Source: Streptomyces sp. NRRL S-646
Lineage (GTDB): Bacteria; Actinomycetota; Actinomycetes; Streptomycetales; Streptomycetaceae
Length of the DNA: 64,000 bases
Reading direction: 5' to 3'
Assembly (NCBI RefSeq): GCF_000720765.1
Contig: NZ_JODC01000003.1
Coordinates: 248,001 to 312,000 of the forward strand
The translations under genes and the position numbers were made by a program. Of the stretch, positions 8,224 to 16,332 are shown piece by piece (the stretch's first letter is position 1; each line of letters starts with the position of its first letter). The notes below the pieces were generated by a model. The model made no database searches. It was given only the letters and a program-made list of their open reading frames with translations, and had not been told where the DNA came from.

Positions 8224-9294
8224 TCAGCTCCCCGCGCTCTCGGCGGCGACCTCGCCGTCGTCGACGACCGGGCCACCTCCGTCGGGGGTGGCCCGGCCTG
8301 CGACGGAAGCCGGCTTCCCGGCCGGGAAGCCGCCGACCGACTCTCCCGCCTCGCCGAGGAGTTCGCAGAAAGCGCGAGCCACCGTGTCGGGGTACTCCAT
8401 CATCGCCACGTGCCCCGCGTCCGGCAGGGTGAGCAGACGGGAGTCACGGAAGGCCCCGGCCGCCCGCTGGGCCATGCGGAAGCCGACGAGCTGGTCCCGG
8501 CCGCCGTAGACGAGCAGGGTCGGGGCGAGGACGCGCTCGGCCTGGCGCCACAGGCCGTGCTGGCCGCCCAGCGTGTAGGCGTTCACCACCCCGCGCGCGG
8601 AGCGCGTCAACGCGTCCCAGAAGTACGGCAGTTGGAGACGCCGCTCCATCTCCTCGACCGCGTTGCGGAAACCTTCCGGCGTCACCCGTCCGGGGTCGCC
8701 GTAGCAGAGCGCCATGACCCCGCGGACCCGCTCCTCCGCAGACCACTCCTTGGTGAACCGGGTGAAGAGTGCGGTGACCCCGGGCAGCGCCAGCAGGGCC
8801 GTGGGGACCGCGGTTCGCTGGACGCGGAGCTCCGGCAGCGCCGGCGACACCAGTGTGAGCGTCCGTACGAGGTCGGGCCGCAGCGCCGTGACGCGGGTGG
8901 TGACGGCGCCGCCGAGCGAGTTGCCGAAGAGGTGCACGGGCCCGCGGCCGGCCGCGTCGAGAAAACGGATGACCGCGCGCGCGTGCCCGGTCACCGAGTA
9001 GTCGCCGTCGTCCGGCGGCGGCGAGTCGCCGAAGCCAGGCAAGTCGATCGCCTCGCCGTCGACGACACCTTCCAGCTGCTGCATCAGCGCCGACCAGTTC
9101 TGCGAGGAACCGCCGAGCCCGTGGACGTACAGCGCGGGCGGCAGTCCCTCACGGGCCGGTGGTCTCGACCGCACCGACAGCGTGATCCCAGGCAGCCCGA
9201 CGGACCTGAGCTGCTCGCCGTCCGCGACTCTGACGGGCGCCACCTTCGGGAGCGCAGTGGTCGCCGGCACGGAGGGCAGCTCGGTCGAAGACAT
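8224..9294 (-). CDS. Alpha/beta-fold hydrolase
   Basis: 356-aa cytoplasmic hydrolase of the MhpC/esterase type. The core holds an oxyanion-hole segment VHGLGGSSQNW, the nucleophile elbow GNSLGG (Ser), an acid-bearing strand YGGRDQLVG (Asp) and LTLPDAGHVAMMEYP with the catalytic His. A tail of about 35 residues rich in Gly, Ala and Asp is probably disordered. It lies just upstream of the DUF3152 gene with an 8-base gap, so the two are likely cotranscribed. No substrate can be inferred. Confidence 0.85.
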   Translation of the reverse strand: MSSTELPSVPATTALPKVAPVRVADGEQLRSVGLPGITLSVRSRPPAREGLPPALYVHGLGGSSQNWSALMQQLEGVVDGEAIDLPGFGDSPPPDDGDYSVTGHARAVIRFLDAAGRGPVHLFGNSLGGAVTTRVTALRPDLVRTLTLVSPALPELRVQRTAVPTALLALPGVTALFTRFTKEWSAEERVRGVMALCYGDPGRVTPEGFRNAVEEMERRLQLPYFWDALTRSARGVVNAYTLGGQHGLWRQAERVLAPTLLVYGGRDQLVGFRMAQRAAGAFRDSRLLTLPDAGHVAMMEYPDTVARAFCELLGEAGESVGGFPAGKPASVAGRATPDGGGPVVDDGEVAAESAGS

Positions 9295-9459
9295 GCGGCA
9301 ATGTTACGAGACGATCACGCAGTGACTCATGTGTTCGCCGTCACAGATCGCATGGCGCACCGCATAGCATCCGGATCGGGTGTCTCCTACGCTCGTAAAG
9401 AGGGCACCCGCTGTGGCCCCTGCTTCTTCCAGGGACATTCGTAGGAAGGGAGCCCAACC

Positions 9460-9684
9460 ATGGCCGTAGACCCCACCGATCCCGAGACGTTCGAGGACGA
9501 GGACACGCAGGAAGCCCAGGAGATCGACGTCGAGGCCCCCGAGAACGACGCCGCGGAACAGTACGCGGACCTCGCACCGGACCGCGACGACCCTCTTGAG
9601 GACGTGGACCCGGCCCGCGCGAACGAGGCCGACCTCGTCGAGCAGCGCCGCGTCGTCTCCATCGACGAGGACGACTACCGCTGA
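9460..9684 (+). CDS. Small acidic conserved protein, 74 aa
   Basis: Begins MAVDPTDPETFEDEDTQEAQ and is extremely acidic throughout, with more than a third Asp/Glu and almost no hydrophobic core, ending VSIDEDDYR. A clear ribosome site (GAAGGGAG) precedes the ATG. Composition suggests an intrinsically disordered cytoplasmic protein. The gene sits divergently from the hydrolase and before the TetR gene. I recognise it only as a conserved Streptomyces hypothetical protein. Confidence 0.75.
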   Translation: MAVDPTDPETFEDEDTQEAQEIDVEAPENDAAEQYADLAPDRDDPLEDVDPARANEADLVEQRRVVSIDEDDYR

Positions 9685-9889
9685 CAAGCGCTTGCGGGGT
9701 GCCGGAGGGTGCCGCTGAGCTGGAATGGGGTGAACCGCTGCCCGCTTCGGTCTGCTTTGAAACCCTCTGTACGGCTTTCGCCACCGTCCGGTCCGTGAAA
9801 TTCTGCGCTCGCACCGCGCACGACAGGGTTACCGAAAAGTACGATGGCCGCGCGGCGCACACCGCATGTGGACGATTTTGGGAGGCGGC

Positions 9890-10534
9890 GTGACAGCCAT
9901 CGAGCAGACAGAGGCAGCACGCCCGCGGGGCACGCGCCTGCCGCGCCGTGCCCGACGGAACCAGTTGCTGGGCGCCGCACAGGAAGTCTTTGTGGCGCAG
10001 GGGTACCACGCGGCCGCGATGGACGACATCGCGGAGCGGGCCGGCGTCAGCAAGCCGGTGCTCTACCAGCACTTCCCGGGCAAGCTCGACCTCTATCTCG
10101 CACTGCTGGACCAGCACTGCGAGTCGCTGATCGGGGCGGTACGCGGGGCGCTCGCCTCGACGACCGACAACAAGCAGCGCGTGCGGGCGACGATGGACGC
10201 CTACTTCGCGTACGTCGAGGACGACGGCGGCGCCTTCCGCCTGGTCTTCGAGTCGGACCTGACGAACGAGCCCGCGGTGCGCGAGCGCGTCGACAAGGTC
10301 ACGAACGAGTGCGCGGAGGCGATCCGCGACGTGATCGCCGAGGACACCGGCCTCTCGCCCGCGGAGGCGATGCTGCTGGCCTCGGGTCTCGGCGGCCTCG
10401 CGCAGGTGGTGGCCCGGTCCTGGCTGCACAGCGACCGCAGCGTGCCGCGCGACCAGGCGGTGCAGCTGCTGACGTCGCTGGCCTGGCGCGGCATCGCGGG
10501 CTTCCCGCTGCACGGCACCGAACAGCCTCACTGA
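9890..10534 (+). CDS. TetR/AcrR-family transcriptional regulator
   Basis: 214-aa regulator. The N-terminal helix-turn-helix reads AQEVFVAQGYHAAAMDDIAERAGVSKPVLYQHF, a textbook TetR DNA-binding domain with the KPVLYQHFPGK end. The C-terminal ligand domain contains DQAVQLLTSLAWRGIAGFP. I chose GTG 9890 because a GGGAGG ribosome site precedes it; an ATG at 9866 would add eight residues without one. Its neighbours (DUF3107 downstream, DUF3152 upstream) are in the same order as around Rv3208 in M. tuberculosis, so this is a conserved core regulator rather than a drug-efflux repressor. Target and ligand are unknown. Confidence 0.92.
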   Translation: MTAIEQTEAARPRGTRLPRRARRNQLLGAAQEVFVAQGYHAAAMDDIAERAGVSKPVLYQHFPGKLDLYLALLDQHCESLIGAVRGALASTTDNKQRVRATMDAYFAYVEDDGGAFRLVFESDLTNEPAVRERVDKVTNECAEAIRDVIAEDTGLSPAEAMLLASGLGGLAQVVARSWLHSDRSVPRDQAVQLLTSLAWRGIAGFPLHGTEQPH

Positions 10535-10686
10535 CCCGCACACGCGCGTACAGGCCGTTTGTTCCCGCCCATTGTTCGCTCCTGGCGTGCAGGCGCGGAG
10601 GGTGTACGTCCCCTCACCGGGCTAATGTGTGCTGGGTACGGCGCGTAAAGGTCGCGCACTTCACTGACCGTCGGAGGGACATAGCC

Positions 10687-10914
10687 GTGGAGGTCAAGAT
10701 CGGCGTGCAGCACGCGCCCCGCGAGATCGTTCTGGAGAGCGGTCAGAGCGCCGAGGAGGTCGAGCGGGTCGTGGCCGAGGCACTGGCCGGGAAGTCACAG
10801 CTGCTGACCCTCGTGGACGAGCACGGCCGCAAGGTCCTCGTCCCGGCCGAGCGCCTCGCCTACGTCGAGCTCGGCGAGCCGGCCCCGCGCAAGGTGGGTT
10901 TCGGAGCGCTGTAG
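10687..10914 (+). CDS. DUF3107 family protein, 75 aa
   Basis: Starts at GTG 10687 after CGGAGGG and reads EVKIGVQHAPREIVLES, with the DEHGRKVLVPAERLAYVE segment of DUF3107. The family is small, cytoplasmic and almost universal in Actinobacteria (TB9.4/Rv3208A in M. tuberculosis), where it follows the TetR gene as here. No reaction is established. A strong hairpin terminator follows 21 bases after the stop. Confidence 0.9.
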   Translation: MEVKIGVQHAPREIVLESGQSAEEVERVVAEALAGKSQLLTLVDEHGRKVLVPAERLAYVELGEPAPRKVGFGAL

Positions 10915-10935
10915 GCGCACAACAGCACAACAAAG

Positions 10936-10970
10936 GAGGGGCCCGGCGACCATCGGTCGCCGGGCCCCTC
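10936..10970 (+). terminator. Hairpin terminator after the DUF3107 gene
   Basis: A perfect 16-bp GC-rich stem (10936-10951 with 10955-10970) closed by the loop ATC. There is no U tract, as is common for Streptomyces terminators. Confidence 0.85.
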
Positions 10971-11104
10971 TCGCTGCAACCCCGAGATATTTCTTCTCCA
11001 CAACTGGAGCACAAGTCACGCACAGGGGAGGATTGCATTCCGCAGGTCACGGGTATGACGGGCTACGACCGTGATGGGCAGTGTGGCCGTGTGGGAGGGA
11101 CTCC

Positions 11105-11377
11105 ATGATGTTGTTCGAAGCGCTCGGCTCCGCACTTCTCGGTCTCGTGCTGGCAGGGGCGGCGATCCACCGCCTGTCCGACCGTCTGCCCAACCGTTCG
11201 CTGGTGCTCGCGACCGGTGTCGCCGGAGCCCTCTTCGGCGCCTTCATCACCCACAGCGCGCTGGACCCCGGCAACTTCCTGCTGAACCTGCTCGGCGCGG
11301 CGATCGTCTCCGCGGCCTCTGTGTCGCTGCTGGTGCGCCCGGCCGGGAGACTCCGCCGGCGATCAGCGCCGGCGTAA
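11105..11377 (+). CDS. Small integral membrane protein, 90 aa
   Basis: From ATG 11105, behind GGGAGGG, the protein reads MMLFEALGSALLGLVLAGAA and contains three hydrophobic stretches (about 5-20, 33-50 and 57-75) with short polar loops, ending in an Arg-rich cytoplasmic tail GRLRRRS. It corresponds by position to the small gene between DUF3107 and the ferritin-like gene in mycobacteria (Rv3209 region), although similarity cannot be tested here. No function is known. Confidence 0.7.
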   Translation: MMLFEALGSALLGLVLAGAAIHRLSDRLPNRSLVLATGVAGALFGAFITHSALDPGNFLLNLLGAAIVSAASVSLLVRPAGRLRRRSAPA

Positions 11378-11416
11378 TCCCGACCGGGACGACGAGGAAG
11401 ACCAGGGAAGCGAGAG

Positions 11417-12154
11417 CTAGGCGGCAAGCCCCAGGGCGGCCATCCGCTTGGTGTGGGCCTCGGTGATCCGCGAGAACATCCGGCCGACCTCGGCGAGGTC
11501 GAAGCCGTCCGCGACGCCGCCGACGAGCATCGTCGACAGCGCGTCGCGGTCCGCGACCACCCGCTGGGACTGCGACAGGGCCTCGCCCATGAGCCGCCGG
11601 GCCCACAGCGCGAGACGGCCGCCCACTCGCGGGTCGGCGTCGATCGCGGCGCGCACCTTCTCCACGGCGAAGCCCGCGTGCCCGGTGTCGTCCAGCACGG
11701 CCAGCACCAGTTCACGCGAGTCCGCGTCGAGCCGTGCGGCGACCTCGCGGTAGAAGTCGCTGGCGATCGAGTCGCCGACGTAGGCCTTCACGAGCCCTTC
11801 CAGCCAGTCCGAGGGCGCCGTCTGCTTGTGGAAGCCGTCCAGCGCGGCGACGAACGGCTCCATCGCGCGCGTGGGCTCCTCGCCGATCTCCGTGAGCCGG
11901 TCGCGCAGCCGCTCGAAGTGGTGGAACTCCGCCGACGCCATCTTGGCCAGCTCCGCCTTGTCCCCCAGCGTCGGCGCCAGCTTGGCGTCCTCCGCGAGCC
12001 GCTCGAACGCCGCGAGTTCGCCGTACGCGAGGGCACCGAGGAGGTCGACGACCGCTGCCCGGTACTGGGGGTCCGCGGAGGCCCGGGCCCAGTCCTGGGC
12101 GGCCACTCCGGTCTGCTCGGCGGGTGCGTCAGAGGTGTTGTCAGGCGTCGTCAT
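11417..12154 (-). CDS. Ferritin-like/MiaE_2-type protein
   Basis: 245-aa, mostly helical. It contains spaced Glu/His residues of a ferritin-like four-helix bundle: LAYGELAAFERL, then SAEFHHFERLRDRL, and later DDTGHAGFAVEKVRAA. The first pair reads E...E..H, as expected for a di-iron carboxylate site. The family (Pfam ferritin-like, MiaE_2) is related to tRNA hydroxylase MiaE, but hydroxylation is unproven for actinobacterial members. The ATG at 12154 gives MTTPDNTSD; an in-frame ATG three codons earlier is possible and neither has a strong ribosome site. It is convergent with the small membrane protein gene and divergent from the helicase gene, as around Rv3210c-Rv3211. Confidence 0.82.
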   Translation of the reverse strand: MTTPDNTSDAPAEQTGVAAQDWARASADPQYRAAVVDLLGALAYGELAAFERLAEDAKLAPTLGDKAELAKMASAEFHHFERLRDRLTEIGEEPTRAMEPFVAALDGFHKQTAPSDWLEGLVKAYVGDSIASDFYREVAARLDADSRELVLAVLDDTGHAGFAVEKVRAAIDADPRVGGRLALWARRLMGEALSQSQRVVADRDALSTMLVGGVADGFDLAEVGRMFSRITEAHTKRMAALGLAA

Positions 12155-12532
12155 GAAGCGCACAATAGTCCGCTTGCCGAGTCCTGGAAGTCCCTGGTCA
12201 ATCAGTGTGATGACGGCTACGTGACCAAATCGGCCATCGCATGTGCGGGATTCCGGGGTATGGTGGTAATGCGCCTGCCGACTACTCGACGGGCCGCACG
12301 TATGAGGATGCCCGGTCGGTGGCCCGATCGGCTCCGACCCGACAGCCTTCCATATGCGTACGGCACATTGCGTACGGCATCCGGAGGGACATCCCTCAGC
12401 GGTACGAGCGCTAGAGCGTCGGCAGTGGTCCCGTGCCCTACGGCAAGCCCGTAAGGCAGCCGACGTCCCCGGCACGGTCCGTCAAAGACCCCCGCGCTCG
12501 CCTCGCACCGCGCACACAGAAGAGGCAGCACC
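12155..12532. other. Divergent intergenic region upstream of the DEAD-box helicase
   Basis: A 378-base gap between divergently transcribed genes. It holds an 11-bp direct repeat TGCGTACGGCA at 12355-12365 and 12369-12379 (14-base period). The long untranslated stretch before a DEAD-box helicase gene could carry cold- or autoregulation, but I see no clear promoter or RNA fold. Confidence 0.4.
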
Positions 12533-15055
12533 CTGACTACCACGTTCAGAGATCTCGGCATCCTTCCCGAGACCGCCGAGGCCCTCGAGGCCGTCGGCAT
12601 CATCACCCCCTTCCCCATCCAGGAGATGACCCTCCCCGTCGCCCTCTCCGGCACGGACGTCATCGGCCAGGCCAAGACCGGCACCGGCAAGACGCTGGGC
12701 TTCGGTCTCCCGCTCCTCGAGCGCGTCACCGTCCCCGCGGACGTGGAGGCTGGCCGCGCGAAGCCCGAGGACCTCACCGACACCCCGCAGGCGCTCGTCG
12801 TCGTCCCCACGCGCGAGCTGTGCACGCAGGTCACCAACGACCTGCTGACCGCGGGCAAGGTGCGCAACGTACGCGTTCTCGCCATCTACGGCGGCCGGGC
12901 CTACGAGCCGCAGGTCGAGGCCCTGAAGCAGGGCGTCGACGTGGTCGTGGGCACCCCGGGCCGGCTCCTCGACCTCGCGGGCCAGAAGAAGCTCAACCTC
13001 AAGCACGTCAAGGCCCTTGTCCTCGACGAGGCCGACGAGATGCTCGACCTGGGCTTCCTGCCGGACGTCGAGAAGATCATCAACCTGCTGCCGGCCCGCC
13101 GCCAGACGATGCTGTTCTCGGCGACCATGCCGGGCGCGGTCATCGGTCTCGCGCGCCGCTACATGTCGCAGCCCACGCACATCCGCGCCACCGCGCCGGA
13201 CGACGAGGGCAAGACGGTCGCGAACACCCAGCAGCACGTGTACCGCGCGCACAACATGGACAAGCCCGAGCTGGTCGCGCGCATACTGCAGGCCGAGGGC
13301 CGGGGACTGGTCATGGTCTTCTGCCGTACGAAGCGCACCGCGGCCGACCTCGCCGACCAGCTCAAGCAGCGCGGCTTCGCGGCCGGCGCCGTCCACGGCG
13401 ACCTCGGCCAGGGCGCCCGTGAGCAGGCGCTGCGCGCGTTCCGCAACGGCAAGGTGGACGTCCTCGTCTGCACCGACGTCGCCGCCCGCGGCATCGACGT
13501 CGAGGGCGTCACGCACGTCATCAACTACCAGTCTCCCGAAGAGGAGAAGACGTACCTGCACCGCATCGGCCGTACGGGCCGCGCGGGTGCCAAGGGCATC
13601 GCGATCACGCTCGTCGACTGGGACGACATCCCGCGCTGGCAGCTGATCAACAAGGCGCTGGAGCTGAGCTTCAACGACCCGCCGGAGACGTACTCCACCT
13701 CCCCGCACCTCTTCGAGGAGCTGAACATCCCCGCGGGCACCAAGGGTGTTCTGCCGCGCGCCGAGCGCACGCGTGCCGGCCTCGACGCGGAGGAGCTCGA
13801 GGACCTGGGCGAGACCGGCGGCCGCGGTGCACGCGGTCGCGGCGGCCGCCCCGAGCGGGGTGGCCGGGGCGAGTCCCGGTCCACCGAGCGCGAGCGCACG
13901 GAGCGTACGGAGCGCACGCCGCGTCGCCGCCGCCGTACCCGCGGCGGGGCGCAGTTGGACGCGACGGCCGCTCCGGAGGCCTCGACGGCGGTCGCGCCGT
14001 CCGAGGAGACCGCCGGTCCCCGCACCCCGCGGCGTCGCCGCCGCACCCGTGGTGCTTCGGCATCGGAGCCGGTGACGGCCACGGTCACGGCCACGGCACC
14101 CGAGGCCGCGGAAGCCGCCGTCACGACGGCGGAGGGCCCCGCCCTTGACGCCCCCGAGGTCCCGTCGCAGCCGCGCCGCCGCCGCACCCGCAAGTCGGCG
14201 GAGGGCACGACGCCTGCGGAGTCGCTCGCCGCTGAGTCTCCGGCGACAGAGGAGGCCCCGCCGGCCACGGAGCCCGAGGCCCCCGCCGCCACACCGCGCC
14301 GCCGGACCCGCAAGACGACGGCTGCAGCGGAGAGCGCGGTCGACACCGCCGAGGCCACCGAGGCCAGGCCCCGCACCCGGACCCGCAAGGCGACGACTGC
14401 AGCGGCGACCGCGGTCGACACCGCCGAGTCGGCCCCGGAGCCGACGGAGACCGCACCGCGCCGCCGTACGCGCAAGGCGACGGTTGCCGCGGAGAGCGCG
14501 GTCGACACGGCCGAGGCCACGGAAGCCACGCCGCGCCGCACCCGCAAGACGGCTGCCGCGGCTGAAACCGCCGTCGACACCGCCGAAGCCACCGAGGCCA
14601 GGCCCCGCACCCGGACCCGCAAGGCCACGGCCACGGAAGCCAAGCCCCGCCGCACCCGCAAGACGGCTGCCGCGGCTGAAACCGCCGTCGACACCGCCGA
14701 AGCCACCGAGGCCAGGCCCCGCACCCGGACCCGCAAGGCCACGGCCGCAGGCCGCCGAGGAGGCCAAGCCGCGGACGCGGAAGGCGGCGGCTGCGGCGGA
14801 AGCCGTGGTCGACACCGTCGAGGGCACGGAAGCCAAGCCGCGCCGTACGCGCAAGACGGCCGCCGCCGCGGAAACCACCGAGGCAGCGCCCCGTCGGCGT
14901 ACCCGCAAGGTCGCCGAGTCCGCCGACGCCGCCCCGGCGCCGGAGGTGGCGAACCCGCGGCGTACGCGCAAGGCGACGGCCGCGGTCGACACGGCGGAGG
15001 GCACGGAGGCCAAGCCGCGCACCCGCAAGACGGCCGCCGCGGAGCCCGCCGATGA
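12533..15055 (+). CDS. DEAD-box RNA helicase (RhlE type) with repetitive basic tail
   Basis: ATP-dependent RNA unwinding enzyme. Motifs in order: Q-motif FPIQEMTLPVAL, motif I AKTGTGKT (about 47-54), PTREL, GTPGRLLDLA, DEAD in VLDEADEMLDLGF, SAT in FSATMPG, then domain 2 with TDVAARGIDV and HRIGRTGRAG. After about residue 430 comes a long Ala/Thr/Lys/Arg tail built from imperfect units of the type EATEARPRTRTRKAT, probably disordered and RNA-binding. The only candidate start between an in-frame TAA (12452) and the conserved core is CTG 12533, behind AGAGG. The frame is lost near 14748: read as written, translation ends at 15055 with Gly/Arg-rich sequence, whereas the typical tail continues in another frame to 15293. 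Gene order matches mycobacterial rhlE (Rv3211). Confidence 0.9.
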   Translation: MTTTFRDLGILPETAEALEAVGIITPFPIQEMTLPVALSGTDVIGQAKTGTGKTLGFGLPLLERVTVPADVEAGRAKPEDLTDTPQALVVVPTRELCTQVTNDLLTAGKVRNVRVLAIYGGRAYEPQVEALKQGVDVVVGTPGRLLDLAGQKKLNLKHVKALVLDEADEMLDLGFLPDVEKIINLLPARRQTMLFSATMPGAVIGLARRYMSQPTHIRATAPDDEGKTVANTQQHVYRAHNMDKPELVARILQAEGRGLVMVFCRTKRTAADLADQLKQRGFAAGAVHGDLGQGAREQALRAFRNGKVDVLVCTDVAARGIDVEGVTHVINYQSPEEEKTYLHRIGRTGRAGAKGIAITLVDWDDIPRWQLINKALELSFNDPPETYSTSPHLFEELNIPAGTKGVLPRAERTRAGLDAEELEDLGETGGRGARGRGGRPERGGRGESRSTERERTERTERTPRRRRRTRGGAQLDATAAPEASTAVAPSEETAGPRTPRRRRRTRGASASEPVTATVTATAPEAAEAAVTTAEGPALDAPEVPSQPRRRRTRKSAEGTTPAESLAAESPATEEAPPATEPEAPAATPRRRTRKTTAAAESAVDTAEATEARPRTRTRKATTAAATAVDTAESAPEPTETAPRRRTRKATVAAESAVDTAEATEATPRRTRKTAAAAETAVDTAEATEARPRTRTRKATATEAKPRRTRKTAAAAETAVDTAEATEARPRTRTRKATAAGRRGGQAADAEGGGCGGSRGRHRRGHGSQAAPYAQDGRRRGNHRGSAPSAYPQGRRVRRRRPGAGGGEPAAYAQGDGRGRHGGGHGGQAAHPQDGRRGARR
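14534..14746 (+). repeat. 99-bp exact direct repeat in the helicase tail
   Basis: Positions 14534-14632 and 14648-14746 are identical, a 114-bp period encoding a 38-residue unit. The frameshift of the helicase gene begins exactly at the end of the second copy, which points to slippage, recombination or a repeat-driven assembly or sequencing error. Confidence 0.85.
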
Positions 15056-15293
15056 GGCGAAGCCCCGTACGCGGAAGACTGCGACCGCCGAAGCCACCGA
15101 GGCCAAGCCGCGCCGTACCCGCAAGGCCACCGCCGTCGCGGAGATCCCGGCGCAGGCCGCCGAGGAGCCCGAGGCCAAGCCGCGCACCCGCGCCCGCAAG
15201 GCCGCGGCACCCGCCGAGGCGGCTACCGAGGCGAAGCCCAGGGTGCGTCGCACGCGGAAGGCCACGGCCGCCGCGGAGCCCGCGGAGAGCTGA
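14748..15293 (+). pseudogene. Out-of-frame remainder of the helicase C-terminal tail
   Basis: In the +1 frame relative to the helicase ORF the typical tail resumes: QAAEEAKPRTRKAAAAAEA, then repeated KPRRTRK and KPRTRK blocks, and the natural-looking end KATAAAEPAES before TGA at 15291. Composition and repeat type are the same as upstream, while the helicase frame itself degenerates here to Gly/Arg-rich sequence. A single-base change near 14747 would rejoin both parts into one protein of about 920 aa. Confidence 0.75.
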
Positions 15294-15303
15294 TTCGCTC
15301 ACC

Positions 15304-15348
15304 CGACGGCCCGGTCCCCCACCCCACAGGTGGGAGGCCGGGCCGTCG
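15304..15348 (+). terminator. Hairpin terminator after the helicase gene
   Basis: CGACGGCCCGG (15304-15314) pairs with CCGGGCCGTCG (15338-15348). An inner CCCACC/GGTGGG extends the stem. It lies 10 bases after the out-of-frame TGA at 15293 and far from the as-written stop, which supports 15293 as the original gene end. Confidence 0.8.
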
Positions 15349-15432
15349 GCGTTACGGCGCCGGCGTGCGCGCCCTCTCCGGATGCCCCGGCCCGTCCCCC
15401 TCCCCGACACCCGAGCCGGATAACCTCACCCC

Positions 15433-16323
15433 ATGAGCAGGCCCCCGACCTTCACCCCGCCCCCCGGCGCCCGCGCGTACTCACTGCCCACCGCGCGCGG
15501 AGCGTTCGCCGTCGTCGACGCGCCCGTGGCGGACGGCGTCGCCGCCAAGGGAACCGCGCTCCTGCTGCCCGGCTTCACCGGCAGCAAGGAGGACTACAAC
15601 CCGCTGCACCTGCCGCTCGCGGCACGCGGTTACCGGACCGTCGCGGTGGACGGACGGGGGCAGTACGAGTCCGACGGGCCCGAGCACGACGAATCGGCCT
15701 ACGCACAGGCCGAGTTGGCGCGGGACGTGCTCGCCCAGGCCGCCGCGCTCGGCACCCCCGTGCACCTCGTCGGCCACTCCCTCGGCGGGCAGATCGCGCG
15801 CGCCGCGGTCCTGCTGGACCACGCCCCCTTCCTGTCCCTCACCCTCATGGCCTCCGGTCCCGCCCAGATCTCCGGCTCCCAGCAGCAGCGCGTCAAGCTG
15901 CTCCGGGACGCGCTGGCCGTGATGAGCATGGCCGAGGTGTGGGAGGCGATCCAGGCCATGGAGCCGCCTGAGGAGACCGACACCGGCGAGTCCGGGGACC
16001 TGGACGGCGGCCTCGACGACCAGGACGACCTGCGCCGCCGCTGGCTCGGCAACAAACCGGCCCAACTCATCGCGACGGGCCGCCAGTTGTGCGTCGAACC
16101 GGACCGCGTGGCCGAGCTGTCCGCCGTACCGCTGCCCCTCCACGTCCTGTCGGGTTCCCGCGACGACACCTGGCCGGTGCCCCTGCTCGACGACATGGCG
16201 CAACGCCTGCGCGCGCACCGCACCGTCGTCCAGGGCGCCGAACACTCCCCCAACACCGACCGGCCCCTCGACACGGCCCGCGCCTTCGCCGACTTCTGGG
16301 ACCGCACGCAGGCCCGCCCGTAG
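15433..16323 (+). CDS. Alpha/beta-fold hydrolase
   Basis: 296-aa cytoplasmic hydrolase. The fold is shown by LLLPGFTGSKEDY (oxyanion region), VDGRGQYESDG, the nucleophile elbow HLVGHSLGGQIAR (Ser), and a late GSRDDTWP (Asp) and EHSPNTDRP (His). The region around 180-195 (ETDTGESGDLDGGLDDQDD) is an acidic cap-domain insert. It follows the helicase terminator and has its own start, but only a weak ribosome site before ATG 15433. Substrate unknown. Confidence 0.86.
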   Translation: MSRPPTFTPPPGARAYSLPTARGAFAVVDAPVADGVAAKGTALLLPGFTGSKEDYNPLHLPLAARGYRTVAVDGRGQYESDGPEHDESAYAQAELARDVLAQAAALGTPVHLVGHSLGGQIARAAVLLDHAPFLSLTLMASGPAQISGSQQQRVKLLRDALAVMSMAEVWEAIQAMEPPEETDTGESGDLDGGLDDQDDLRRRWLGNKPAQLIATGRQLCVEPDRVAELSAVPLPLHVLSGSRDDTWPVPLLDDMAQRLRAHRTVVQGAEHSPNTDRPLDTARAFADFWDRTQARP

Positions 16324-16332
16324 GCGCCGCCG

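Noticed and set aside
14534..14746. Insertion sequence signature from the long direct repeat
   Set aside because: There is no transposase or terminal inverted repeat; both copies are part of the helicase tail periodicity.
12482..15265. Very long leftward ORF antisense to the helicase
   Set aside because: Its product is Ala/Arg/Gly-rich mirror sequence of the repetitive tail and lacks any motif; high GC makes such open frames common.
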